From Alphaproteobacteria bacterium (GTDB lineage: Bacteria > Pseudomonadota > Alphaproteobacteria > Caulobacterales > Maricaulaceae): DNA of 63,097 nucleotides. Both the position numbers and the translations under genes were made by a program. Position 1 is the first letter of the stretch. Each line of letters starts with the position of its first letter. Location: positions 1 through 63,097 of the forward strand of contig JAJRSJ010000055.1 of NCBI GenBank assembly GCA_024278855.1. Reading direction: 5' to 3'. Below the pieces are notes generated by a model, which searched no databases, was not told where the DNA came from, and saw nothing but the letters and a program-made list of their open reading frames with translations. Of this stretch, positions 1 to 7,591 are shown piece by piece.

Positions 1-934
1 GTTCGTGTAAAGCCGCCATCATTATCGGGTTCTTACGCCCACCCCCGCACACTATTATGGTTTCAATTGCGTGCTTAAATTGAGCCAATGTGTTGGCAGT
101 GGCCATAGCGCTATACGCAACCAGAGTCGCAGCCCCGTCAGCCGGTGTATGGTTTTTTAAGTCTGCCAACACATCAAAGTCCCAACGGTCTGCGGATTTT
201 GGCGCGGGTTTATTAAAAAATGCGGCCTCTAGCCATGTATCTATCAGGGCAAAATCCGGCGTTCCGGCCTGCGCTAAAGCGCCGTTTTTATCATATTCGC
301 CAAGCCCGCAAGACTGCACCCAACTATCCAAAGGCCCATTGCCGGGGCCGCAATCTGTGGCCAGCAATTCACCGCCTTGCGTTAATATGGTAATATTGGA
401 AACGCCGCTGATATTCAATACGGCGGTGGTTCCTAAATTTTGTGTGTTTTCTAACAAGGCTTTGTGATAAACTGGGGCTAATGGTGCGCCCTGCCCGCCC
501 GCATTCACATCTGCGGTGCGAAAATCATAAACCACGCGAACATCTAGCCCCTCCGCCCACACCTGTCCGTCTCCCAATTGCAAGGTTTGCCCGTTCTTCC
601 CGTCTACTGGTGGTCGGTGCAAAATGGTTTGGCCGTGAAACCCGATCAGGTCTATATCGGGCGACATCAAGGCTTGCGCCGCTTCAATATGAGCTTGGTG
701 GATGACGGTTTCAGCGCGGCTAAATATATTGGGTGGAGGCCCATTGAAATTCCATTTCAAGGCAGCTTGGGTGGCCGTATCTAATATGTTTTTTTCACCA
801 TCTGTATAGGGCCGAAAATAGGTATCACCGAACCCAAAGATCCGCTCACCGTCTGTCTCGATAATTGCCGCGTCAACCCCGTCCAAAGATGTACCACTCA
901 TCAGACCCAAGGCTTTATATCGCGTCTTGCTCAT
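1..934 (-). CDS. anmK: Anhydro-N-acetylmuramic acid kinase, 3' end cut by window edge
   Basis: Reads from an ATG at 934 leftwards and stays open to base 1, so the C-terminus lies outside. Translation begins MSKTRYKALGLMSGTSLDGVD, the N-terminal phosphate-binding signature of AnmK, followed by IGFHGQTI and later a DCGPGNGPLD stretch and ICGGG near the edge, all typical of this ASKHA-fold sugar kinase. AnmK phosphorylates and opens 1,6-anhydro-MurNAc during recycling of the cell wall in the cytoplasm. It lies divergent from tyrS, 51 bp away, an arrangement common in Alphaproteobacteria. Family call is firm; full length cannot be judged. Confidence 0.93.
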   Translation of the reverse strand, partial: MSKTRYKALGLMSGTSLDGVDAAIIETDGERIFGFGDTYFRPYTDGEKNILDTATQAALKWNFNGPPPNIFSRAETVIHQAHIEAAQALMSPDIDLIGFHGQTILHRPPVDGKNGQTLQLGDGQVWAEGLDVRVVYDFRTADVNAGGQGAPLAPVYHKALLENTQNLGTTAVLNISGVSNITILTQGGELLATDCGPGNGPLDSWVQSCGLGEYDKNGALAQAGTPDFALIDTWLEAAFFNKPAPKSADRWDFDVLADLKNHTPADGAATLVAYSAMATANTLAQFKHAIETIIVCGGGRKNPIMMAALHE

Positions 935-985
935 TGCCTGTGTTTCCCTTAAACGTGCGTTTCCAAACTAGTGTAGAGCAAACCA

Positions 986-2254
986 ATGAGTAAATACAAA
1001 TCCCAATTGATGAAGACCCTGACCGAACGCGGGTTTTTGTATCAATGTACCGACGAAGCGGCACTGGACACCGTTGCGGCCAAAGGGGGTTTGCGCGGCT
1101 ATATCGGCTTTGATTGCACGGCCCCGTCCTTACATGTTGGCTCTCTGGTGCAAATCATGATGCTGCGAATTTTGCAAAAATCCGGCGGGCGGCCCATTGT
1201 GCTTTTAGGCGGCGGCACCACAAAAATCGGCGACCCGTCCGACAAAGACAAATCCCGTCCTATCTTAACACCTGAGAAAATCGAAGCCAACAAAAACGGT
1301 ATCAAGCAGGTGTTCTCAAAGTTCCTTGATTTCGACGGCCCCAATGCTGCCATCATGGTCGATAATGCCGACTGGCTCGACCGGCTTGGCTATATTGAAT
1401 TTTTGCGCACCATAGGCACACATTTTACCATAAACAAAATGGTGGCACTAGAGAGCGTCAAACGCAGGCTTGACAATGAACAGCCCATGACATTTTTGGA
1501 ATTTAATTACACCTTGCTGCAATCCTATGATTATCTAGAACTTTACCGCCGCCGTGGTTGCCGCTTGCAAATGGGCGGGTCTGATCAATGGGGCAATATT
1601 CTAGGCGGTGCAGATTTAACCCGGCGCGTTGAAGGTGAGGAAGTTTACGGTTTTACCACGCCGCTCATCACCACGGCGTCCGGTGCCAAAATGGGCAAGA
1701 CGGCGGACGGGGCGCGTTGGCTCAATGCTGATGCAAGTCTGGGCAAGACATTCACCTTGTCGCCCTATGATTACTGGCAATTTTGGCGTAATACGGAGGA
1801 CGCGGATGTGGGACGCTTCCTCCGTTTGTTCACGGATGTACCACTGGAAGAAATTTCCCGGCTTGAAGACCTTGAGGGCGCTGACATCAACAAAGCCAAA
1901 ATCCGACTAGCGGACGAGGCTACGGCTATGCTACACGGCGCGGATGCGGCCAAGACGGCCGCGCAGACGGCGCAAAAAACATTTGAGCAAGGCGGGGCGG
2001 CAGCGGGCTTGCCAACCTTTGAAGTTCCTGCCGCTGATTTGGAAAACATATCCGCAACCGAAGCAGGCGTCCTCACCGGATTATGCGCATCAAACGGTGA
2101 AGCCAAACGCCATATCAAAGCAGGTGCGCTCAAGATCAATGACGAAAAAGTTTCGGATGCAGGCGCGACATTATCTGCGAGCGACGTTAATGCTGACGGG
2201 GTGATAAAAATATCCGTCGGCAAAAAAAAGCACGCACTGATCAAGCCAATTTAG
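986..2254 (+). CDS. tyrS: Tyrosyl-tRNA synthetase
   Basis: Full-length (422 aa) class Ic synthetase that charges tRNA-Tyr. The HIGH-type motif is HVGS near residue 51, the GSDQWGNI tyrosine/tRNA-binding segment is near residue 200, and the KMSKS-type loop is KMGKT near 236. The C-terminal ~70 residues form an S4 RNA-binding domain (AKRHIKAGALKINDEKV). The ATG at 986 starts the conserved N-terminus. Its last 14 bases overlap the convergent WYL regulator. Nothing unusual. Confidence 0.97.
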   Translation: MSKYKSQLMKTLTERGFLYQCTDEAALDTVAAKGGLRGYIGFDCTAPSLHVGSLVQIMMLRILQKSGGRPIVLLGGGTTKIGDPSDKDKSRPILTPEKIEANKNGIKQVFSKFLDFDGPNAAIMVDNADWLDRLGYIEFLRTIGTHFTINKMVALESVKRRLDNEQPMTFLEFNYTLLQSYDYLELYRRRGCRLQMGGSDQWGNILGGADLTRRVEGEEVYGFTTPLITTASGAKMGKTADGARWLNADASLGKTFTLSPYDYWQFWRNTEDADVGRFLRLFTDVPLEEISRLEDLEGADINKAKIRLADEATAMLHGADAAKTAAQTAQKTFEQGGAAAGLPTFEVPAADLENISATEAGVLTGLCASNGEAKRHIKAGALKINDEKVSDAGATLSASDVNADGVIKISVGKKKHALIKPI

Positions 2255-2948
2255 CGCACCCTTTCTCCCGCCTTATGTCTGCGTCCACCTGCGTTTTATA
2301 GCCCCTTAACAATGCGCGTTTGTCCCGCACGAAATTATCGCCAGTGTCACGGGCGGAGATGATGCGGTCTATGCGAAAATTGCGGTAGTCTCGCCTTAGT
2401 TCACACCATGTGGCCAACAAATGAGCGTTTGGGAAAAATATCAAAGCCAATGGTTTGACGACCCGCGTGGTTATTTCGCCGGACAAAGCTTCATATTGCA
2501 AATCCATCACCGTGGCTCCGCGAATAGCCAGACGCATGACGCTCATCATATGCAAATGTTCGTGGTGACCAAAGTTCGGTGCATAAAGCGCCGTGTCTTC
2601 GGGCGCGAAATCCGCCGTAGAAACTGCCCGGATTTTCTCCAGTGCCGACAAGGCCGCCCCTTGTAAAATCGGATCGGCTTCACGGCCAACAAACCGCAGG
2701 CCTATAACCAGCGCGTCCAGCTCGTCGCGGTCAAAAGACATGGGCGGGGCGTCAAAACCCGCGCCGAGCATATAGCCGACCCCGGCCTCGCCCTCGACCG
2801 GAATGGCCTGCTCTTCCAAAGATTTCATATCGCGGTAAATTGTGCGTTCCGAGACGGCAAATTCGCCCGCAAGCTGCGCGGCGGTCACGGCAATACTATG
2901 ACCGCGCAAACGGTCTATAATGCGAAACAAGCGTTCGGTCTTTTTCAT
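2241..2948 (-). CDS. WYL-domain transcriptional regulator (YafY-like)
   Basis: 235 aa from the ATG at 2948, chosen because AGGAGAGG precedes it at good spacing; an in-frame start six codons upstream has none. Residues ~1-55 form a DeoR-type winged HTH (RLFRIIDRLRGHSIAVTAAQLAGEFAVSERTIYRDM) and the rest is a WYL sensor domain (VVKPLALIFFPNAHLLATWCELRRDYRNFRIDRI). Such proteins are usually repressors or activators of an adjacent gene. Here it is divergent from a VOC protein with a perfect dyad between them, so it probably controls both. The ligand is unknown. Confidence 0.85.
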   Translation of the reverse strand: MKKTERLFRIIDRLRGHSIAVTAAQLAGEFAVSERTIYRDMKSLEEQAIPVEGEAGVGYMLGAGFDAPPMSFDRDELDALVIGLRFVGREADPILQGAALSALEKIRAVSTADFAPEDTALYAPNFGHHEHLHMMSVMRLAIRGATVMDLQYEALSGEITTRVVKPLALIFFPNAHLLATWCELRRDYRNFRIDRIISARDTGDNFVRDKRALLRGYKTQVDADIRREKGCAKLA

Positions 2949-2957
2949 TACCCTCTC

Positions 2958-2975
2958 CTGACACACTGCTGTCAG
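2958..2975. promoter_or_regulatory. Inverted repeat between WYL regulator and VOC gene
   Basis: CTGACA-N6-TGTCAG is a perfect 6-bp dyad centred 18 bp upstream of the regulator's ATG, in a divergent intergenic region of only 64 bp. A dyad in this place is what an operator for the regulator would look like. The assignment is inference. Confidence 0.5.
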
Positions 2976-3012
2976 TATGGGTATGTTAGGCGTGTCCGTA
3001 AAGGAGAAAATT

Positions 3013-3390
3013 ATGATTGGATATCAAACAGTAGGCACAAACAAACTCGGCAAGGCGACAACGTTTTACGATACATTATTAGGAAAACTCGGCGCAAAAA
3101 TAACCATGGAGGAGGCGGATAAATTTGTCTATTGGTCGCAAGCGCCAGACAAGCCGGGGTTTTGTGTCCATGTACCGTTTGACGGAGAAAAAGCCACCAT
3201 AGGCAATGGCTCCATGACCGCATTCGCGGTTGAGACACCCGAAATGGTTGATAAAATGTACGCGCTTGCCATAAAGCTTGGGGCCAGTGATGAAGGCCCG
3301 TCCGGGCCACGCGGCGGCGGATTTTACGCCGGGTTTTGCCGGGATTTGGACGGCAATAAATTCAATTTTTTCTGTCTCGCAGAAGCGTAA
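3013..3390 (+). CDS. VOC (glyoxalase/bleomycin-resistance fold) family protein
   Basis: 125 aa from the ATG at 3013, preceded by AAAGGAG. The short sequence with a beta-alpha-beta-beta-beta pattern and ending GFCRDLDGNKFNFFCLAEA is typical of small single-module VOC proteins next to YafY-like regulators. No substrate can be read from sequence. Possible metal ligands are not conserved enough to call glyoxalase I. It is probably regulated by the divergent WYL protein. Confidence 0.8.
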   Translation: MIGYQTVGTNKLGKATTFYDTLLGKLGAKITMEEADKFVYWSQAPDKPGFCVHVPFDGEKATIGNGSMTAFAVETPEMVDKMYALAIKLGASDEGPSGPRGGGFYAGFCRDLDGNKFNFFCLAEA

Positions 3391-3412
3391 CCCCTAGCCG
3401 AAAGATATTACA

Positions 3413-4123
3413 ATGATAGAATTATACAAATTCGTACCGCAATTTGGCCTGCGCGATGCTAGCCCATTTGCCCTGAAACTAGAGACATATTTACGCCTGG
3501 CCGGGCTAGAATATACGACCAATGAAATTATGGATCCGACCCAGGCGCCCAAAGCGAAAATACCTTATATCATAGACGGGGGTCAAACCATTGCGGATTC
3601 CAGTCTGTGTATCGCATATCTGAAAGACAAATACGGCGACCCATTGGGGAAAAATTTGTCGCCAGAACAACATGCCCTAGGACATGCCTTAAAAACCATT
3701 CTTGAAGAACGCACCTATTGGGTGATTGTCAACACAAGATGGATGGACGCTGTATACCAAAAAATTACTTTAAAAGCTTGGTTCGGCATGATCCCGGAAC
3801 CGGCCTTTAGCGAAGTCACCACGGGGGTTATCGAAGAGATGAAAAAAACTTTGTACGGGCACGGCATTGGCCGCCACAAGCCCGAAGAAATAATGGGTTT
3901 TGGACTGGCTGATTTGGCCGCTTTTGAAAACGTCCTTGGCAATAAACCTTATCTACTGGGCGAAAACCCGTCCGAATATGATGCCGCAGGCTATGGATTC
4001 TTGGCAAATATCATGGCCAAGCCGTTCCCAACACCTATGTCATCATATATCAGCAAGTCAAAAACCCTGTCGGGCTATATAAAACGCGTGGAAGCAAAGG
4101 CATTTGGCGACGGCTTCGATTAA
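3413..4123 (+). CDS. Glutathione S-transferase family protein (metaxin/FAXC-like)
   Basis: 236 aa. The thioredoxin-like N-terminal domain (GLRDASPFALKLETYLRLAGLEY, then KIPYIIDGGQTIADSSLCIAYL) contains the cis-proline region and the SS/IADS glutathione-site segment. A helical C-terminal domain follows with FGLADLAAFENVLGNKPYLLGENPSEYDAAGYGFLANI. This composition resembles the Tom37/metaxin-like bacterial GST group rather than classical detoxification GSTs. It lies 22 bp after the VOC gene and may be co-transcribed with it. Confidence 0.85.
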   Translation: MIELYKFVPQFGLRDASPFALKLETYLRLAGLEYTTNEIMDPTQAPKAKIPYIIDGGQTIADSSLCIAYLKDKYGDPLGKNLSPEQHALGHALKTILEERTYWVIVNTRWMDAVYQKITLKAWFGMIPEPAFSEVTTGVIEEMKKTLYGHGIGRHKPEEIMGFGLADLAAFENVLGNKPYLLGENPSEYDAAGYGFLANIMAKPFPTPMSSYISKSKTLSGYIKRVEAKAFGDGFD

Positions 4124-4191
4124 GGTGGTAAAATTGCTTTCCAGTAGAGCGCAATAAAACCCGCCGCACACATGCACCTTAATTCGCAATG

Positions 4192-5808
4192 TTATTGACC
4201 CGAATTTAGTGCAGTATTGCTATTTACGGCTTGCCAGTTTAGCCCGAATTTCGCCAGGTATTTTTTTAAACGGTCCGCATCATTTGTCGATTTCCGGCCT
4301 AGCCGCGAGACGGCATATAGCCTTCGCCCCGCTTGGCTTAGAGATTGGGAGGCTCGGCACATGTCTATCACATTGGCAAGGGCAGGACGCTCGAACGGAT
4401 CTATATGGGCGAGTAATTCCTGAGACATAACGCTGAGTAATATATGCTCAAAATCATGATCGCTACTAAGACGCCAACTTTGTTTAAGACGGGCTATTTC
4501 TTTTTCAACGCTGACAATACCAATACGCGAACCATCTGCAAATGTACAAAGCCGCGTAATGGAGGCAGCAAGATCGCGAAAATTTGCCGTCCATTTGGCT
4601 TCACTGGAAAGTGCGAATTTCAGATAAGCGGTTCTCGCCTCTTTGTTAAAGCTCATTTTGCGGTGATTGGCCACGCTGTATTTGTTCAGCTCGAAATTCA
4701 AGTTTGGCTCAATATCCTCCCGCCGGTCGCTCAAACCCGGCAGGGTATAGCTCCACATATTTACCCGGGCTAGTAAGTCTTCTCGAAATTTTCCTTCTGC
4801 CACGGCGTGTACCAAATCCACCGTCGTGCCTGCAATCAGCTGAAAGCTTGACTTCACTTGGACATCACTGCCAACCGGATAAAATTTTTGTTCCTCAAGG
4901 GCGCGTAGGATCATGGCTTGCTCATCCAGACCCAATTCCTCAACTTCGTCCAGAAACACCATGCCATTATTGGCGGCACGCAGGAGCCCGGCCCGGTCCT
5001 TGGTGGCGCCGGCGTAAGCACCGCGTTTATGCCCAAACAGGGTCGACATAGCGGTTTCGCCGCGCAAGGTAGCGCAGTTAATCTCGACAAATTCGCCCTC
5101 AATTTGGCGGCGGCGTTTTTTTAAGGCGTAAATACGTCGGGCCAAGTGGGATTTGCCGGCGCCCGTTGGCCCGGACAGCAAGACCGGGGATTTGGTGCGA
5201 ATAGCTACGTGTTCAATTTCGTCAATGAGCCCGTTGAATTTAGCGTTGCGGGTGTGAATACCGGATTTGAGAAACGCCGTATCGGATTTGCGCTCCCGTT
5301 CAAAGCGGTCGGCAATGGCGTCATATTTGGACAAATCCAGATCAATGATCGAAACCGCGCCAGAACTGCCGGGCTTGCTACGCTTGGGCGGGGAAAGTTG
5401 TAGAATTTTACCCGGCAGGTAATGGGCTTCATTGAGGAGAAACAAACAAATCTGCGCCACATGGGTACCCGTAGTGATGTGGAGTAGATAGTTTTCCTTG
5501 TCGGTATCAAAATGGTAGAGTGCCGCAAAATCGAACAGAGCCTCATAGACCTCGCCCAGATCCCACGGATTGTCTATATCGATTTCGTTGAACACGACTT
5601 GCGTTTGAGGCGAGACCAATTTGATGTCGGCCCGCACTTGCTCGGCGATGGTCATATACTTGCTATCAAAAATGAGTTCGAAGCGGTCAATGTGCATGTC
5701 GTCTTGATTACACAGGTCAACACTAGGCCGCCAACGCTCCCAACGCTTGGCACCTTTGCCGTTATCTAGGTTGATTCCCAAGAACCCGATGGCGATATTT
5801 TTCTTCAT
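4192..5808 (-). CDS. rtcR: RtcR, CARF-domain enhancer-binding activator of RNA repair
   Basis: 538 aa, normal RtcR length, and closely RtcR-like along its length. Residues ~1-185 are the CARF-type sensor (GFLGINLDNG start, LHITTGTH), which in other bacteria is proposed to sense RNA ends or cyclic-phosphate products. The centre is an AAA+ sigma54-activator domain with Walker A GPTGAGKS, Walker B MVFLDEVEEL and arginine fingers in KFREDLLARVN. The C-terminus carries the RtcR-type HTH (SLSQAGRRLYAVSR). Residues 263-268 read GAYAGA where the family motif is GAFTGA, so the key threonine is alanine. Divergent from the tRNA-like/rtcB/rtcA unit it should control. Confidence 0.95.
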   Translation of the reverse strand: MKKNIAIGFLGINLDNGKGAKRWERWRPSVDLCNQDDMHIDRFELIFDSKYMTIAEQVRADIKLVSPQTQVVFNEIDIDNPWDLGEVYEALFDFAALYHFDTDKENYLLHITTGTHVAQICLFLLNEAHYLPGKILQLSPPKRSKPGSSGAVSIIDLDLSKYDAIADRFERERKSDTAFLKSGIHTRNAKFNGLIDEIEHVAIRTKSPVLLSGPTGAGKSHLARRIYALKKRRRQIEGEFVEINCATLRGETAMSTLFGHKRGAYAGATKDRAGLLRAANNGMVFLDEVEELGLDEQAMILRALEEQKFYPVGSDVQVKSSFQLIAGTTVDLVHAVAEGKFREDLLARVNMWSYTLPGLSDRREDIEPNLNFELNKYSVANHRKMSFNKEARTAYLKFALSSEAKWTANFRDLAASITRLCTFADGSRIGIVSVEKEIARLKQSWRLSSDHDFEHILLSVMSQELLAHIDPFERPALANVIDMCRASQSLSQAGRRLYAVSRLGRKSTNDADRLKKYLAKFGLNWQAVNSNTALNSGQ

Positions 5809-5913
5809 GGATATAGCTTAAATTATATAAACTTATATATAAATATAAAATATGAAAATTATTGCGTAAACATTTAAGCCAAATCTACGGAAAAATAAAA
5901 AAGAAACGTGTAA

Positions 5914-5926
5914 AATCAATGCTTTA
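5914..5926 (+). promoter_or_regulatory. Candidate IHF site upstream of the rtc operon
   Basis: AATCAATGCTTTA is an exact match to the WATCAANNNNTTR consensus in an AT-rich stretch, about 110 bp upstream of the proposed -24 element. IHF bending between activator site and promoter is usual for sigma54 promoters. A 13-base degenerate match can occur by chance, so this is supporting evidence only. Confidence 0.45.
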
Positions 5927-6034
5927 TCATTTTTCTATAAAAAACCACTTCCCAACACCTAGGCTGCACCGCAGTTTATAGATGTTGAAAGACGGAAGAT
6001 TAAGCAAGTGAATAGGCGCTTGCGTTCAACAAGA

Positions 6035-6049
6035 CGGCGGAACGGTTGC
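6035..6049 (+). promoter_or_regulatory. Candidate sigma54 (-24/-12) promoter of the rtc operon
   Basis: CGGCGGAACGGTTGC has GG at 6036-6037 and GC at 6048-6049, separated by the required 10 bases, with a perfect TTGC at -12 and GGC at -24. Transcription would start near 6061, just before the two tRNA-like RNAs. Upstream, TGTTGAA (5982) and TTCAACA (6025) form a dyad that could be part of an RtcR site. The -24 box is imperfect (CGGCGG against TGGCAC). Confidence 0.45.
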
Positions 6050-6075
6050 CCTGCCGCACATACACGGCAGGGCAA
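6046..6075. repeat. Perfect 11-bp inverted repeat over the rtc start region
   Basis: TTGCCCTGCCG (6046-6056) and CGGCAGGGCAA (6065-6075) pair perfectly around an 8-base loop. The left arm contains the proposed -12 TTGC. No T-run follows, so it is not an ordinary terminator. It could be a protein-binding dyad or a hairpin at the 5' end of the leader RNA. Confidence 0.6.
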
Positions 6076-6088
6076 CACAGGAATAAAT

Positions 6089-6162
6089 TGACCCTTCGTC
6101 TAATGGTAGGACGTCAGGTTTTGGGTTTGAAAATGCGGGTTCGAGTCCAGCAGGGTCAACCA
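6089..6162 (+). ncRNA. tRNA-like RNA of the rtc operon, Gln(UUG) type
   Basis: A complete 74-nt cloverleaf can be folded. The acceptor is TGACCCT/AGGGTCA (7 bp, perfect), followed by A73 and an encoded CCA ending at 6162. The D-arm is GTCT-AATGGTA-GGAC. The anticodon arm is TCAGG-TTTTGGG-TTTGA, with two G-T pairs, and reads UUG. The T-arm GCGGG-TTCGAGT-CCAGC has one G-A mismatch. U1-A72 fits glutamine identity, but the weak anticodon stem and T-stem mismatch make it atypical. Its position directly upstream of rtcB suggests a substrate, decoy or sensor RNA rather than a translation tRNA; that role is inference. Confidence 0.8.
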
Positions 6163-6171
6163 AGAAATCAT

Positions 6172-6248
6172 TCGTGTGGGTTCCTACTGGTAGGGAAGTC
6201 AGACTGTTAATCTGATTGCTGCAGTTTCGAATACTGCCACACGAGCCA
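6172..6248 (+). ncRNA. tRNA-like RNA of the rtc operon, Asn(GUU) type
   Basis: A second cloverleaf begins 9 bases after the first. The acceptor is TCGTGTG/CACACGA (perfect 7 bp), followed by G73 and encoded CCA. The D-arm is TTCC with GGAA around a loop containing GG. The anticodon arm is TCAGA-CTGTTAA-TCTGA (perfect), reading GUU, and the T-arm is GCAGT-TTCGAAT-ACTGC (perfect). U1-A72 and G73 match asparagine tRNAs. Positions 8-9 are GG instead of the near-universal U8 and usual A9, and the D-stem is unusual, so tertiary folding is probably abnormal. Only 49 bases separate it from the rtcB ATG. Confidence 0.82.
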
Positions 6249-6297
6249 AAATTCAAAGTGCTATAATGCACACAAGAGGAAGAATAAGGAGATGAAC

Positions 6298-7554
6298 ATG
6301 GAACAAAAGTTTGAAACCCATACCCAACACGAAACCGGGGACGGTTATGATGTGTTGATCGGCGAAACGGGTGCGCCCGTCAAAATGTGGACACAGGGCG
6401 TTCCGGTGGACGATGGCGCCAGGTGTCAATTGCTGCGTACCGCGCAAATGCCGTTTATCTTCAAGCATGTGGCCGTGATGCCGGATGTGCATATTGGGCT
6501 TGGTGCGACCATTGGGTCGGTTATCCCGACCAAGAATGCGATTATTCCGGCGGCTGTCGGCGTCGATATTGGTTGCGGCATGATGGCGTGCCGCACGACC
6601 TTAACCGCCAATGATTTGCCGCACTCGCTTGGCCATTTGCGCTCGGCTATTGAAAAGGCTGTGCCGCACGGGCGTTCGTCCGGGCGCCGGCGCGATAAAG
6701 GGTCTTGGCATGACGCACCGGACACGGCACTTGTGGCTTGGGCCGGATTGGCCGAACGGGTCGATGTGATCGTCGACAAGCATAAATCTATTGGCAAGAG
6801 CAATAATTTGAGACATCTCGGGACGCTAGGTACAGGCAATCATTTTATCGAGGTTTGCCTAGACCAGGAAGACCGTGTCTGGTTCATGTTGCACTCTGGA
6901 TCCCGGGGTGTTGGCAATAAAATCGGGCGCTATTTTATTGAGCTTGCCAAGAAAGATATGGAGAAATGGTTTATCAATATCCCCGACCGGGATTTGGCTT
7001 ATTTCCCCCAAGGCACAGATCATTTCGACGATTATGTGCAGGCGGTGGAATGGTCGCAAGATTTTGCGTTTTCCAACCGCACCGTGATGATGCGTAATGT
7101 CATCAAAGCGGCGCGGGAGGTTTTGAGCGTACCGTTTGATGCGGAAGTGGAGGCAGTTAACTGTCACCATAATTATGTCAGCCGTGAAAACCATTTCGGC
7201 GAAAACATCTTTGTCACCCGCAAGGGCGCCGTGCGCGCCCGCAAGGGAGATATGGGTATTATCCCCGGCTCTATGGGCACGCGGTCTTATATTGTGCGCG
7301 TCCTTGGTAACGAAGAAAGTTTCTGTTCCTGCTCCCACGGGGCCGGGCGGGTGATGTCGCGAACTCAGGCCAAAAAAGAAGTGAGCCTCGAAGAACATCT
7401 GGGCGCAGTAAAGCACGTAGAGTGCCGCAAAGACGCAGGCGTCATCGACGAAACCCCGTCCGCCTACAAATCCATTGACGATGTCATGGAAGCGCAGAAA
7501 GACCTAGTTGAAATTGTGCATACGTTACGGCAGGTTGTCTGTGTGAAAGGTTAG
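6298..7554 (+). CDS. rtcB: RtcB, tRNA-splicing/RNA repair ligase
   Basis: 418 aa from the ATG at 6298, which has AAGGAG six bases upstream; the ATG at 6292 touches that ribosome site and is unlikely. RtcB joins RNA 2',3'-cyclic-phosphate or 3'-phosphate ends to 5'-OH ends using GTP and Mn2+. Metal and guanylate-site motifs are present: GVDIGCGM, LGTGNHFIEV, LHSGSRGVG, CHHNYV, PGSMGTRSYIV and the guanylylated-histidine segment CSHGAGRVMSR, ending in the usual VCVKG. Co-transcribed with rtcA and probably with the two tRNA-like RNAs. Confidence 0.97.
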   Translation: MEQKFETHTQHETGDGYDVLIGETGAPVKMWTQGVPVDDGARCQLLRTAQMPFIFKHVAVMPDVHIGLGATIGSVIPTKNAIIPAAVGVDIGCGMMACRTTLTANDLPHSLGHLRSAIEKAVPHGRSSGRRRDKGSWHDAPDTALVAWAGLAERVDVIVDKHKSIGKSNNLRHLGTLGTGNHFIEVCLDQEDRVWFMLHSGSRGVGNKIGRYFIELAKKDMEKWFINIPDRDLAYFPQGTDHFDDYVQAVEWSQDFAFSNRTVMMRNVIKAAREVLSVPFDAEVEAVNCHHNYVSRENHFGENIFVTRKGAVRARKGDMGIIPGSMGTRSYIVRVLGNEESFCSCSHGAGRVMSRTQAKKEVSLEEHLGAVKHVECRKDAGVIDETPSAYKSIDDVMEAQKDLVEIVHTLRQVVCVKG

Positions 7555-7591
7555 GCGGCGGAAGTCGCCTAATCAAACAAGAGAAAACGAA

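Noticed and set aside
6046-6075. Rho-independent terminator upstream of the rtc RNAs
   Set aside because: No T-run follows the stem and no plus-strand gene lies upstream to be ended.
6089-6248. Calling the two cloverleaves ordinary tRNA genes
   Set aside because: The missing U8/A9, the T-stem mismatch, the weak anticodon stem, and the position inside the rtcB leader argue against routine translation tRNAs, though aminoacylation cannot be excluded.
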